Source: Streptomyces sp. cg36
GTDB lineage: Bacteria > Actinomycetota > Actinomycetes > Streptomycetales > Streptomycetaceae
Reading direction: 5' to 3'
Assembly (NCBI RefSeq): GCF_041080675.1
Contig: NZ_CP163520.1
Span: 1,674,001-1,738,000 of the forward strand
DNA: 64,000 nt
Shown here: piece by piece, positions 29,341 through 38,406 of the stretch
Position numbering within the stretch: position 1 is the first letter of the stretch
Layout: the number at the start of each line of letters is the position of its first letter
Translations under genes and position numbers: made by a program
The notes under the pieces: model-generated
Databases searched by the model: none
The model's input: only the letters and a program-made list of their open reading frames with translations
What the model was told of the DNA's origin: nothing

Positions 29341-30588
29341 TCAGGCCACGGCCAAGTCCTCAGAGACGTACTCGGCCACCGGGCCGAGCAGTACGTCGAC
29401 TGCGGCACGCCCCTTACCACCTGCCTCCGGCATGAAGTGGGCGTAGTGGTCGAGGGTGATCGTCGGGCTGGAGTGGCCGAGCCAGCGGGCCAGGGTGACG
29501 ACCGACTCGCCCGCTTCGAGGATGACCGAGGCGAAGGTATGCCGGAGCACGTGGAATCCGTCCTTGCGGGACGCCTTCCAGCGCTTTCCCTTCTCCCGCA
29601 TGGGGATGACCCCGGCTGCCGCGAGGGCGGGCTTCCAGACCTCGTCGTTGAAGATGTTCGCCCGCAGCGCGTTGCCGTACGTCGTCGTCAGCACGAGCGG
29701 GAACGTCCGCTTCTCCCGCTCCGGCTCCGGCCCGCCCCACGGCAACTCGACCTCGACGGCAGGGTGCTGGAGGAAGTGCGCGGCCAGTTCGGCGGCGACG
29801 GACCGGGGCATGTCGACGATACGCGTCTTCCCGCCCTTGGGCAGGGTGAAGTACAAGCGGCCGTTGAGCAGCTGGACCTGCCTGCGTACGCGGATGATCC
29901 CGCGCTGGAAGTCGATGTCTTCCGGCGAGAGACCGAAGGCTTCCCCCTGCCGCAGTCCGCAGCCGAGCGCGACCACGACCGCGATGCGGTACCGCGCTTT
30001 GATCGAGTCCCGTACGCGCTGCGCGGTCTCCAGTGGCCATGCTTCGCGCTGGTCCTCCGGCACCTTGGGCCAGCGCACCGACTTCGCGCGCATCGGGTTG
30101 CGTACCAGGCGCTTGTCGTCGATGGCCGTCTCGAAGATGTTCGAGAGGGTCGTCAGGATCTGCCGGGCGTAGCGCGGCGCGCACTCACCTTCGAGCGTGG
30201 CGACGTAGCCACGCAGGACGGTCGCGGAGATGTCCCTCAGCCCCACCGTGCCGAGGTGCGGAAGGATATGGAGGCGTACGCGCTCGTCGACACGCTTGAC
30301 CGTGCCCGGCGCCCCCCGTACGCCCTCCTTCCAGAAGCGCGTGACGTAGTCGGCCAGCGGGATGGAGCCGTCGCGCGGGTCGACGAACTCGCCGCGTTCG
30401 CTGTCGGTCCCGGCCCTGCGCAGCCACGCCTTCGCGTCCTCCAGCGTGTCGAACGACATGTTCCGTACGCCCGGGATCCCAGCGACGCGGTACCGCGAGC
30501 CCTTCCCATAGCGGGTGGTGCGCTCCCGCTTGCCGCTGGCGGGGTCCTTCTTCTTGTTGATCCAGCGGTCTTCGATGTAGCCGGCCAA
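29341..30588 (-). CDS. int: Tyrosine site-specific integrase
   Basis: A 415-residue integrase. The N-terminal arm-binding region (RYRVAGIPGVRNMSFDTLEDAKAWL), a core-binding domain (TVKRVDERVRLHILPHLGTVGL) and the catalytic domain are complete: Arg in GLRQGEAF, HxxR in HVLRHTFAS, His in WLGHSSP and nucleophile Tyr in LDHYAHFM. It is the only integrase visible, so it is the best candidate for moving the island. It is not at the element's very end: the STAND gene lies between it and attL. Confidence 0.95.
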   Translation of the reverse strand: MAGYIEDRWINKKKDPASGKRERTTRYGKGSRYRVAGIPGVRNMSFDTLEDAKAWLRRAGTDSERGEFVDPRDGSIPLADYVTRFWKEGVRGAPGTVKRVDERVRLHILPHLGTVGLRDISATVLRGYVATLEGECAPRYARQILTTLSNIFETAIDDKRLVRNPMRAKSVRWPKVPEDQREAWPLETAQRVRDSIKARYRIAVVVALGCGLRQGEAFGLSPEDIDFQRGIIRVRRQVQLLNGRLYFTLPKGGKTRIVDMPRSVAAELAAHFLQHPAVEVELPWGGPEPEREKRTFPLVLTTTYGNALRANIFNDEVWKPALAAAGVIPMREKGKRWKASRKDGFHVLRHTFASVILEAGESVVTLARWLGHSSPTITLDHYAHFMPEAGGKGRAAVDVLLGPVAEYVSEDLAVA

Positions 30589-30633
30589 GTGCTTCCTTGC
30601 AGGTAGGGGGTGGGGACGGTCGGCCGGGAGGCG

Positions 30634-30954
30634 TCAGACGGTTGCCGAGTACGCGGCACGCCGCTGCGGGGCGGCGTTCACGGGGGCGAGGGCGGGGTTG
30701 GAGCGGGAGTCCGCCTGCTCCTGTTCGCGTATCCAGGCTTCAAGGGCATCGAGGCGGTAGGTCACGCGCCCGTGGGCACCCATGCGGAAACTGGGAGGCC
30801 CCTGCCGCCGGTGACGCCAGACGTACAGCGTCCTGGGCGAAAGGCCGAGATATGCGGCCGCTTCTTTCACTCCAAGGAACGCGCGGTCGACGGCGAGGCC
30901 GCCGCCTCGGAATGCGGAGTGACCACCGGAGGAAATCGAGGGAACTGCAGACAA
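30634..30954 (-). CDS. xis: Excisionase-like helix-turn-helix protein
   Basis: About 106 residues. FLGVKEAAAYLGLSPRTLYVWRHRRQGPP, then FRMGAHGRVTYRLDALEAWI, is a MerR/HTH_17-type recognition domain used by excisionases. It lies 45 bp upstream of the integrase on the same strand, the usual xis-int order. The start is uncertain: TTG 30954 has AAGGA at a good distance; longer frames reach 31032. It probably directs excision and may bind the TGGGGAGAA repeats. Confidence 0.75.
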   Translation of the reverse strand: MSAVPSISSGGHSAFRGGGLAVDRAFLGVKEAAAYLGLSPRTLYVWRHRRQGPPSFRMGAHGRVTYRLDALEAWIREQEQADSRSNPALAPVNAAPQRRAAYSATV

Positions 30955-31074
30955 GCGAGGATCCTTAAGCAGAAGAGGGGATAGGAAGCAGCCCACCACG
31001 CACGGGGCGTGGCCACTGTCGGGGACCACCAATGCTGCGGAGAATCCCCGGTTTGGGAAACCGGGGATCGTCGG

Positions 31075-31359
31075 CTATGTTGCGCCCACCCCGACCGACT
31101 CGGGCCGTACGGGAAGCTCCGCGAGGAGGGTTTGCGGAGGGGTTCCGAGGGCGGCGGCGATGGCAACGAGGTCGTCAATGTCGCAGCGTCGGACCGTGCG
31201 TTCGATGCGGGACAGTGCGGTGAAGGTCATGGGTCGGCCGAGTGCGGTGACGCGGGTGGCGAGCTGGCGCTGGGAGTAGCCACAGGCGACGCGGGTGCGT
31301 TCGATGGCCTGGGCGGCGGCCTTTCCGGCGGGTCCGATTTCGAGGGGGCGTGGCGGCAT
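31075..31359 (-). CDS. XRE-type repressor-like protein
   Basis: A 94-residue protein with a Cro/CI-type HTH: ERTRVACGYSQRQLATRVTALGRPMTFTALSRIERTVR. The sequence after it (DDLVAIAAALGTPPQTLL) is typical of short XRE proteins. ATG 31359 gives a compact protein. It diverges from the replication gene at 31544, so it probably represses the element's replication operon and its own promoter in between. Confidence 0.75.
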   Translation of the reverse strand: MPPRPLEIGPAGKAAAQAIERTRVACGYSQRQLATRVTALGRPMTFTALSRIERTVRRCDIDDLVAIAAALGTPPQTLLAELPVRPESVGVGAT

Positions 31360-31543
31360 GGGTGTGTTGTAGCTTGCGCGCCGGACGCTTGGGAAGGCAT
31401 TCCTGTCTGCCGTGAGCGATGACCCGAACCTCGGCGGTTTTCGGGGTGATTTCGGCGACCGGGGTTTCGGGTCTACAGTCACCGGACCGGCGAACGGCTT
31501 TTACTGAATTCCAGAGCTAGGTCTGGACTTTCGCGCACCGGGT

Positions 31544-32548
31544 GTGGCTGTGTTGTCCATCCACCCCGGCCCCGCCGGTTTCCCTGCCACCGTTTCCGAA
31601 AGGCGGTCGATCGACATCGCCCGAATCCGCACCATCAAGCCCGAGGCGTTCGCGTCCGAGTCCCTCGCTGCGGTCTCCCTGTCCGCCGAGCGGACCTTCT
31701 TCGGGCTGCTCACCCAGGCCGACGACCACGGCCGCTTCCGCGACCAGGCCGCCGTCATCGCCGGACTGCTGTGGTCGCTGCGCCCCGAACACGGCCCCAT
31801 GGACGTCGAGGACGACCTCAACCAGCTCCACACGGCCGGTCTGCTCTGCCGCTACGAGGGCGAGGACGGCAAGCGGTACCTGCACATCGTCTCCTTCGCC
31901 CGGCACCAGAAGATCAACCGGCCCAGCGGCAGCCGCTGCCCGGCCTGCCCCCACCACCAGGGCGGACGCCCCGCGCAGCCCGCCGGGAGCCATCGCGGAG
32001 GACTCACGGAGCTTTCAGTGAGCCCTCCCGGAGTCCTCACCGAGGACTCCCGCCCTGCACGGGAGCCTTCGGTGACGGACGGAGAACCTGCAGCTCAGGG
32101 GCGTTTCAATGAGGCATCACGGAGGATTCCAGGAGGGCTCACGGAGGACTCGGTGAGCCCTCCGTGTCCGGATCTAGGACCTAGGATCCTGGATCTAGGA
32201 TCACCTCTGGTGGGGGGCGCAAGCGCCCCCGCGCCCCAGACCGCCACAGCTTCGGTCTCGGCCAAGGACCTGGTGGGCGAGTACATCGCCGCATGCGAAC
32301 ACCGCCCGCCCAACGACGTACTCGGCCACCTCGGCCGACAGGTCAGCAAGCTGCTGGCCGAAGGCATCGCCCCCGACCACATCCGCGCCGGAATGGACCG
32401 CATGCGCGCCAAGGGCCTGTCCGTGGGCCTGCTGCCGAGCCTGGTCAACGAAGCCATGAACACCCCCCGGACTGCCACCGGTGCCGCTGCCCACCGGCCG
32501 TGGACGAACCCCGCCGACGTCGAAGCCGCCTACGGGGGTGACCTGTGA
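31544..32548 (+). CDS. Phage/ICE-type replication initiator-like protein
   Basis: About 334 residues. RIRTIKPEAFASESLAAVSL followed by SAERTFFGLLTQADDHGRFR and NQLHTAGLLCRYEGEDGKRYL is a winged-helix domain common to actinophage and integrative-element replication proteins. A repetitive linker (GGLTELSVSPPG, GGLTEDSVSPPC) and a DnaD-like C-terminus (LGRQVSKLLAEGIAPDHIRAGMDRM) follow. The order rep then DnaC-like loader, joined by GTGA (32545-32548), recalls lambda O/P. Start is unclear; GTG 31544 is used, but the conserved part begins near residue 26. Confidence 0.65.
   Translation: MAVLSIHPGPAGFPATVSERRSIDIARIRTIKPEAFASESLAAVSLSAERTFFGLLTQADDHGRFRDQAAVIAGLLWSLRPEHGPMDVEDDLNQLHTAGLLCRYEGEDGKRYLHIVSFARHQKINRPSGSRCPACPHHQGGRPAQPAGSHRGGLTELSVSPPGVLTEDSRPAREPSVTDGEPAAQGRFNEASRRIPGGLTEDSVSPPCPDLGPRILDLGSPLVGGASAPAPQTATASVSAKDLVGEYIAACEHRPPNDVLGHLGRQVSKLLAEGIAPDHIRAGMDRMRAKGLSVGLLPSLVNEAMNTPRTATGAAAHRPWTNPADVEAAYGGDL
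31998..32202. repeat. Iteron-like repeat cluster inside the replication gene (possible ori)
   Basis: GAGGACTC occurs at 31998, 32042 and 32144, inverted (GAGTCCTC) at 32031. GTGAGCCCTCC occurs at 32018 and 32153, inverted (GGAGGGCTCAC) at 32132. GGATCTAGGA occurs at 32170 and 32191, 21 bp apart, flanking CCTAGGATCC; it brings three CTAG sites, rare in such GC-rich DNA. An origin within the initiator gene, as in lambda O, would fit. Part of the repetition is also in-frame peptide repetition. Confidence 0.5.
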
Positions 32549-33249
32549 CCACACAGGCCCCTGCCCGCGAACCACGCCAACGGGACGGCCGCTTGATGGC
32601 CAGGTTGGGAGCGATCATGGCCGACCACAACCTGGACCTCACCACCGTGCTCGCCGCCGAACCGCCGCCGGAACCCGTCACCGCGCTGGAGCTGGCCGAC
32701 GCCCGCATCCCGCGCCGCTACCGCGACGCCCTGGCCGGCCACCCCCACGTATCGGCCTGGGCCGAGGAGATCGCGGCTGCCGGACGCCCCGGACCGGGCG
32801 GCGCACCGGGCATCGCCCACGGTCCCTCGCTGCTGATCGCGGGTCCCACCGGCACCGGCAAGACCTACCAGGCGTACGGCGCCATACGCTCACTCCTCGC
32901 CGCCGGGGTCCGACTGCGCTGGGCGGCCACCACCACCGCCGAACTGCACGCCAACCTGCGCCCCCGCCAGGGCCACGACGGCGAACGCCGCTTCCAGGAA
33001 CTGGCCCGCAGTCCGCTGCTGCTCCTCGACGACCTCGGCGCCGCCAAAGCATCGGAGTGGACCGAGGAGCTGACCTACCGGCTCATCGACCACCGGTACG
33101 TCCACGAGCTCCCCACCCTCATCACTACCAACGTCCCCATCGCCGACCTGCGCACCGCCGTCGGCGACCGCGTCGCCTCCCGCCTCGCAGAGATGACCCA
33201 CCGCGTCATCCTCGACGGCCCCGACCGCAGGCGACGCCCCGCCGCGTAG
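32545..33249 (+). CDS. DnaC/IstB-like ATPase (helicase loader)
   Basis: A 234-residue AAA+ protein. Walker A is LIAGPTGTGKTYQAYGA, Walker B is PLLLLDDLGAAKASEW, and sensor 1 is LPTLITTNVPIADLRTAVGDRVASRL. It matches DnaC-type loaders. The GTG start overlaps the stop of the replication protein gene, so the pair should act together in replication of the excised element. Confidence 0.85.
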   Translation: MTTQAPAREPRQRDGRLMARLGAIMADHNLDLTTVLAAEPPPEPVTALELADARIPRRYRDALAGHPHVSAWAEEIAAAGRPGPGGAPGIAHGPSLLIAGPTGTGKTYQAYGAIRSLLAAGVRLRWAATTTAELHANLRPRQGHDGERRFQELARSPLLLLDDLGAAKASEWTEELTYRLIDHRYVHELPTLITTNVPIADLRTAVGDRVASRLAEMTHRVILDGPDRRRRPAA

Positions 33250-33346
33250 TAACAGGCCCTACGGCCTTCGGCACCCCTTCCGCTTCCCCCTTCCGTCCGC
33301 GCCCGCCCCTGCCCACAGGCGCGGCGGACCCTCCGGAGAGCCCTGC

Positions 33347-34465
33347 ATGCCCCACCCCTCCCTGCCCGCACGCACCCTCTCGACGTCTGCCCGGTCCGTC
33401 ACCGGCTGGGACCGCGCCGCCGTCATCGCGCTCGGCAGTGCCGGCTGCGCCCTGTCCTACGACGCCCTGCAGCAGATGGCCGTCGCCATCCACGTCCGCG
33501 GCCCGCTCACCTACCTCTTCCCCCTCGTCATCGACGGGTTCATCGCCTACGGCGTCCGCGCGCTGCTCGTCTTGTCCACCGCCCCGTTGCCAGCCCGCCT
33601 GTACGTGTGGACCCTCTTCGGCACCGCCACCGCCGCCAGCATCTGGGCCAACGCTCTGCACGCCGTCCGCCTCAACCAGCAGACACCCGACAGCGGGCTG
33701 CACCTGGGTGACACCGTCGTCGCCACCCTGTCCACCCTCGCCCCACTCGCCCTGGCAGGCGCCGTCCACCTGTACATCCTCATCACCCGCCACCACCCCG
33801 CCGGCGCGAACACCGTCCAGTCCACTACCGGCCACAACGCTCCCGGACCGACCCCGCACCAACCGCCCGTCCCCACCCCTCCGCACACCAGCGGGGACCG
33901 TGCCCCAGGGACGGGCAGTCCCGAAGGCGAACAGGCCGTGGTCCCCGAAACCCCGGCAGCAAACCCAGGAACGGTCCCGACCGCCGAATCAGGGACCGCC
34001 CCCACCAGAATCGATGAACCCCACAACTCCCAGTGGGACCGCACCAGCAATGGGGACCGCGATGACGGGGACGGTCCCAGTGCGCGGCCGGGAGTCAGAT
34101 CAAGCGGGGACCGGTCCCCAACCCACTCCGGCGGGGACCCCGCCGACGGTCCCCGCCCCCACCCTCTCCCCCTCGGGGACCAGCCGATGGGGACGGATGT
34201 CCCCGAGAACCAGTCCCCTCATAGCCCTGGCGGACCGGCCAGGCCCCGACCACGGCTGAGCGACGACGAGATCGCCGAGCGGCTGCGTCCCCATGCGCAG
34301 GCCCGCCTGACCCGTGACGGCAATCCGCACCTCACCCGCGCCCAACTCCGCGAACTCCTACGCGCCCACAACATCCCCCTGCGCAATGACCGCATGGCAA
34401 CGGTCCTTCAGCGCCTCAACACTCACACCGACCCCACCCACACCCCGAGGTCCGCTGATCGATGA
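33347..34465 (+). CDS. DUF2637 (spread-type) membrane protein
   Basis: A 372-residue protein. Four membrane segments (AAVIALGSAGCALSYDALQQ, GPLTYLFPLVIDGFIAYGVR, LFGTATAASIWANALHAV, LAPLALAGAVHLYILI) form a DUF2637 domain, as in the Spd proteins of Streptomyces conjugative elements. A long disordered middle (about 165-300) is followed by an HTH-like C-terminus (LTRDGNPHLTRAQLRELLRAHNIPLRNDRM). The disordered part is encoded by DNA packed with GGGGAC/GTCCCC. The stop overlaps the mobC start (ATGA, 34462-34465). Confidence 0.75.
   Translation: MPHPSLPARTLSTSARSVTGWDRAAVIALGSAGCALSYDALQQMAVAIHVRGPLTYLFPLVIDGFIAYGVRALLVLSTAPLPARLYVWTLFGTATAASIWANALHAVRLNQQTPDSGLHLGDTVVATLSTLAPLALAGAVHLYILITRHHPAGANTVQSTTGHNAPGPTPHQPPVPTPPHTSGDRAPGTGSPEGEQAVVPETPAANPGTVPTAESGTAPTRIDEPHNSQWDRTSNGDRDDGDGPSARPGVRSSGDRSPTHSGGDPADGPRPHPLPLGDQPMGTDVPENQSPHSPGGPARPRPRLSDDEIAERLRPHAQARLTRDGNPHLTRAQLRELLRAHNIPLRNDRMATVLQRLNTHTDPTHTPRSADR
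33891..34217. repeat. Cluster of GGGAC/GTCCC motifs before the mobilisation genes
   Basis: By eye 18 copies of GGGAC or its complement fall in about 330 bp. Some pair into palindromes: GGGGACGGTCCC (34067-34078), GGGGACCGGTCCCC (34106-34119) and GGCGGGGACCCCGCC (34130-34144). The copies fall in different codon frames (Gly-Asp-Arg, Gly-Thr-Ala, Thr-Val-Pro), so the conservation looks like DNA rather than protein. A transfer-protein recognition or oriT-type locus is possible. Confidence 0.55.
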
Positions 34466-35067
34466 CACACCCGCACCACGGATCCCCCACTACCCAGCAG
34501 AAGATCAACACCACTCCAGCCCCAGGCGCAGCAAGTTGTCGGGTAAGGAGTCCTTACCCGGCCCCCGCCCCACAGGGGCCGGAGGCACCCGGCCGCCAGG
34601 GGGCACCGGGGTCGGCCGGCCCTGGGGAGCCGACCGGGACGGGGACCAGCAAGCCGTCGTCAACCGTGCCGCAGAAGCGTGTGCAGCGCCGCCGTCTGCG
34701 TGACAAGCAGCTCCGTAAGCGCCGCTTCCACCCTCGCTACAACGACGATGAGTTCGCCCTCGTCAAGAACGCCGCTGCCCTGAGCGATATGGCGCCAGGC
34801 GGCTACGTCGCCGAATGCTCCCTCGCTGCCGCCCGCGCCGACGACCCCACGGCGGCCGTCGCCGACTACCGCGCCATGGTCAAGGCACTGATGGCTGCCA
34901 ACGGACGGCTCGCCCAGATCGGCAACAACCTCAACCAGCTCACCTGGCACCTCAACAAGGACGGCGCCTGGCCCGCACCGGACGTGGTGTGGCGGCTGCT
35001 GAGCCGGGTCGAGGCGTCGATCGACGACGTGGACGTGGCCGTCGCCCAGGTGACCTCGGAGCGGTGA
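34462..35067 (+). CDS. mobC: MobC-like relaxosome accessory protein
   Basis: A 201-residue protein. A disordered basic N-terminus (1-85) precedes RKRRFHPRYNDDEFALVKNAAALSDMAPGGYV, then LMAANGRLAQIGNNLNQLTWHLN and LLSRVEASIDDV, the MobC pattern (ribbon-helix-helix-like start and the 'N.NQ' helix). It directly precedes the relaxase. It should bind oriT and help the relaxase nick. Confidence 0.85.
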   Translation: MTHPHHGSPTTQQKINTTPAPGAASCRVRSPYPAPAPQGPEAPGRQGAPGSAGPGEPTGTGTSKPSSTVPQKRVQRRRLRDKQLRKRRFHPRYNDDEFALVKNAAALSDMAPGGYVAECSLAAARADDPTAAVADYRAMVKALMAANGRLAQIGNNLNQLTWHLNKDGAWPAPDVVWRLLSRVEASIDDVDVAVAQVTSER

Positions 35068-35071
35068 CCTG

Positions 35072-36772
35072 TTGATACCAAAGATCATCCTTGGCAAGGG
35101 TCAGCGCGCCACGCGTCGTCTGATCGGCTATCTCTACGGGCCGGGCAGCGCCAACGAGCACACCGACCCCCACCTCGTGTCGTCCTGGAACGGCTTCGCC
35201 CCCGACCCGGGCCGCAGCCCCCACCGCAACCCGAAAGACGTCGAGGACCAGCTCGCCGCGCAGCTGGATCAGCCCATGAAGATGCTGGGCGACAAGGCCC
35301 CGGAGACCACGGTGTGGCACTGCCCGGTCCGGGCCGCGCCCGAGGACCCGATCCTCACCGATGCCCAGTGGGCTGACATCGCCCGCCGGATCGTGGCCGC
35401 CGCCGGCATCGCTCCCGAAGGCGATGAGGAAGCGTGCCGGTGGGTGGCGGTCCGGCACGCGGACGACCACATCCACATCGCCGCCACTCTCGTACGCCAG
35501 GACGGCCGTCGACCGCGCCGCGACCACGACATGCGCGCCGTCCAGCGCGAAGCCCGCAAGATCGAGGCCGACCTCGGACTCCGGCGGCTCAAGCCCGGCG
35601 ACGGCACCGCCGCCAAACGCCCCACCAGCAAGGAGCACTTCAAGGCCAAGCGCCAGGGCCAGGACACCACAGCCCGCGAGATCCTGCGCATGCGCGTGCG
35701 CCGCGCGGTGGCCGCAGCGTCCAGCGAACCTGAGTTCTTCGCGCTGCTGGAGGCGACCGGCGTGAGCGTGCGGCCCAAGACCGGGCCGTCCGGCGACGTA
35801 CTCGGGTACAGCGTCGCCCTGCCCGGCGACCTCAACCGGCACGACGAGCCGGTGTGGTTCTCCGGCTCCACCCTTGCCGGCGACCTCTCCCTGCCCAAGA
35901 TTCGCCGGCGCCTCGACGGCTACGGACCCGAGCCGGTCGTCGCCCGGTCGGCCAACCCCTGGCACCAGGCCACCGCCGCCACCGAGCGTATCCCGGACCA
36001 CCTCACCCACGGCGACGAGCACATGGCCCAAGGCCAGCTCGTCGCGCTCGGCGGAACCCTCGACTTGCTAACGCTCACCGCACCAGCTGCGGCAAGGACC
36101 GAACTCGAACAGGCCGCCGCCGCCTTCGAACGCGCCACCCGTTCCCGCATCACCGCCGACCTCGACAGCGCCCGCGTCCTGCGCCACAGCGTCCAGACGA
36201 TCCTGCGCACCCCCTCCGCGACCGGCGACGGGGCCGGGCTGGCGATGCTGCTGGACGCCGCCCTCATCGCCGTGGCGTTCGCCAGGCACTGGCACCGCCA
36301 ACACCAGCACGCCCAACAGGAAGCGGCAGCCGAACAGGCCCTCGTTCACCTCCAGGCCGCGTACGCCCACGTCGCCGCTCCGGCTCTGAACGACCTCGCC
36401 CGCCGTACCCCCGGCATCCAGACCAAGCAGCGCTACGCCCGCCACCTCCAGCAGGCCGCCCCGGAACACGCCGAACGCATCCTCCAGGACCCCGCCTTCG
36501 ACGCCCTCGCCACCGTCCTCGCCGAGGCAGAAGCGACCGGCCACAACGCCGCCACCATCCTCGACCAGGCACTCGGCCAGCGTTCCCTGAACGACGCCCG
36601 CCACCCCGCCCGCGCGCTGACCTGGCGCATCCACCGCCTCGGCCAACGCCACGCACCCGGCCCCCGCGCCCAGGCAGCCAAGGCCCGCAGCACCGCACCA
36701 CGAGCCGACGCCCCGATCCACCCGCTGCCGGTCACACCGGTTCAACAGCCGCCGCAGGCCCGACGGCGCTGA
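35072..36772 (+). CDS. MobA/VirD2-type relaxase
   Basis: A 566-residue relaxase. The nuclease domain has LIGYLYGPGSANEHTDPHLV (likely with the nicking Tyr) and the three-His metal site RHADDHIHIAAT (His129, 133, 135). A helical C-terminal half follows (RTPGIQTKQRYARHLQQAAP). The start is TTG 35072, 4 bases after the mobC stop. It makes the island mobilisable, presumably by a co-resident conjugative element, since no coupling protein is encoded here. Confidence 0.88.
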   Translation: MIPKIILGKGQRATRRLIGYLYGPGSANEHTDPHLVSSWNGFAPDPGRSPHRNPKDVEDQLAAQLDQPMKMLGDKAPETTVWHCPVRAAPEDPILTDAQWADIARRIVAAAGIAPEGDEEACRWVAVRHADDHIHIAATLVRQDGRRPRRDHDMRAVQREARKIEADLGLRRLKPGDGTAAKRPTSKEHFKAKRQGQDTTAREILRMRVRRAVAAASSEPEFFALLEATGVSVRPKTGPSGDVLGYSVALPGDLNRHDEPVWFSGSTLAGDLSLPKIRRRLDGYGPEPVVARSANPWHQATAATERIPDHLTHGDEHMAQGQLVALGGTLDLLTLTAPAAARTELEQAAAAFERATRSRITADLDSARVLRHSVQTILRTPSATGDGAGLAMLLDAALIAVAFARHWHRQHQHAQQEAAAEQALVHLQAAYAHVAAPALNDLARRTPGIQTKQRYARHLQQAAPEHAERILQDPAFDALATVLAEAEATGHNAATILDQALGQRSLNDARHPARALTWRIHRLGQRHAPGPRAQAAKARSTAPRADAPIHPLPVTPVQQPPQARRR

Positions 36773-36797
36773 ACTTCTCCACAATGGCGGCGCACCC

Positions 36798-36832
36798 GGA
36801 TGCCCTCGCTACTCGTGGCAGCGAGGGCATCC
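36798..36832. terminator. Bidirectional terminator
   Basis: A perfect 13-bp stem, GGATGCCCTCGCT (36798-36810) and AGCGAGGGCATCC (36820-36832), lies between the convergent relaxase and XRE-TPR genes. It separates the mobilisation module from the RiPP module. Confidence 0.85.
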
Positions 36833-36857
36833 CCAAAGCGACCAGGGTGGGAGCCGC

Positions 36858-38189
36858 TCAGGCGACGTTCAGGAGTTCGGCCAGACCGTCACGGCCGGGG
36901 GTGTCGTCCGGGAGTGCCCGGCACAAGGCCAAGGCCCGGGTTTGGGTCAGTCCGTTGCGGTAGGAGGTTGGGAGCCCGCCGTATGCCTGGGCAGCGACGT
37001 GAGCAGCGGCTTCCCGGTCGCCGTCATGAACGAGGCAGGAAGCCTGGTCGATCGCGATCAGTGCCCGTGTCATCAGTGAGGGCGCTCGTGAAAGGTGCAG
37101 GGCGGCGGCCTGTGCTTCGTACGCGCGGCGGGTCTCGCCCAAGTGGGTCAGGGCCTGACTCATGTGGACCTGATGCTTCTGCATCGGGTAGCCGAACCAG
37201 GTGTCGGCACGTTGCTGGGGGCTGAGCCGGTCGGCGAGGCGCTCGACATCCGCGACGGCGCCGAGGGCCTTGTCGCGGTCGCCGCCGATCGCGTACGCGC
37301 GTGAGGCGACGGCGGCCGCGAGGGCGGCAGCCGCGCTGGGGCTCTCGCCGGCCAGGTGCCGGGCCTGGTCGGCGAGTTTCGCGGCGGCGGCCGGGGCGCC
37401 GTAGTTCAGCGGCACCATGGCCTCGCGGCCCAGAACCCAGGCGTGCAGGAGCTGGTCTCCGGACTGCTGGGCGGCCCGTCCGGCGGTGGCGAACCAGCGG
37501 TGGGCTTCGCGGTGGTTGCCGAGATCGTGCAGGACGATGGCGAGCATGCCAGCCATCTGCCCGGTGACGTGGCACAGCTGGCTGCGGCTCTTGTCGGTCT
37601 GGGCTTGGAAGAGGAGGGGCTTCATCTCCTCCAGGTCGTCCTGGAGGTTCGCCAGAACGTCGGCCGGGGCTTGGCCGTGATAGCCGTAGCCGTATCGCTC
37701 GGCGGTCGACTCCCAGTAGCCGAGATCGGGATGGGTGTGGTCGGCGGCAAGGGCTGCGTCGATGTCGGTGCGGGTGGACGTTAAAGCGGCGAGCCCGGTA
37801 CCTGCCAGACCGGCAGCGAGCGCGCCGCGCATCACATCGCGGCGCTTCATCGGATCGTCTCCATCTCCATGATCTTGTACGGGAGTTACCCGGTTCCCGG
37901 ACTCCCATGGTCTTGCGGCCAAGCCTAAGTCCGCACCCGGAATCCTGAGTCCGTCCGCGATCCGCTCCAGCACCGGCAGGGACATGACGTCGGCGTTTCC
38001 GCGCGCGATCTGGCTGACCCGCTCGGCGCGGATGCCGCACGCTTCGCTGATCTTGTTGAAGCTGAGCCCGCCCTCGCTGTGGGCCAGGGCGAAGACCATG
38101 CTGATGTCGCGCCGTGCCAGGGCCTCGGCGAACCGGGGATCACGTCGCAGGGCTGCGGGCAGTGCTCCCGGCGGGTTCCGAAGTGCCAT
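36858..38189 (-). CDS. XRE-type regulator with TPR-like C-terminus
   Basis: A 443-residue protein. An N-terminal HTH (LSFNKISEACGIRAERVSQIARGNADVMSL) is followed by a linker and TPR-like helices (LHDLGNHREAHRWFATAGRAA; LGETRRAYEAQAAALHLSR). Such HTH-TPR proteins often sit at the edge of Streptomyces specialised-metabolite clusters and may sense peptides. ATG 38189 follows AAGGGG. It diverges from the RiPP genes across a 217-bp promoter interval, so it is the likely cluster regulator. Confidence 0.8.
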   Translation of the reverse strand: MALRNPPGALPAALRRDPRFAEALARRDISMVFALAHSEGGLSFNKISEACGIRAERVSQIARGNADVMSLPVLERIADGLRIPGADLGLAARPWESGNRVTPVQDHGDGDDPMKRRDVMRGALAAGLAGTGLAALTSTRTDIDAALAADHTHPDLGYWESTAERYGYGYHGQAPADVLANLQDDLEEMKPLLFQAQTDKSRSQLCHVTGQMAGMLAIVLHDLGNHREAHRWFATAGRAAQQSGDQLLHAWVLGREAMVPLNYGAPAAAAKLADQARHLAGESPSAAAALAAAVASRAYAIGGDRDKALGAVADVERLADRLSPQQRADTWFGYPMQKHQVHMSQALTHLGETRRAYEAQAAALHLSRAPSLMTRALIAIDQASCLVHDGDREAAAHVAAQAYGGLPTSYRNGLTQTRALALCRALPDDTPGRDGLAELLNVA

Positions 38190-38406
38190 GCCTACCCCTT
38201 CGGTTGGCGACACCCCCACGGAATGTACCCATCGCGGGGGCCCTTACATGGGGTTACCGCGCCTCTGGTGCCGTCCTTAACTGAACGTGCTTGCCCGGTC
38301 TACACGACGTCGAACGTCTAGATCTGGGTGCCCTGTTGGTCAGGCGGCCGAAAACCCCTCGTTGCCTTGTTCGGCCGTCCCGAAACCGAGAGCCGGTGAC
38401 CCCGCG

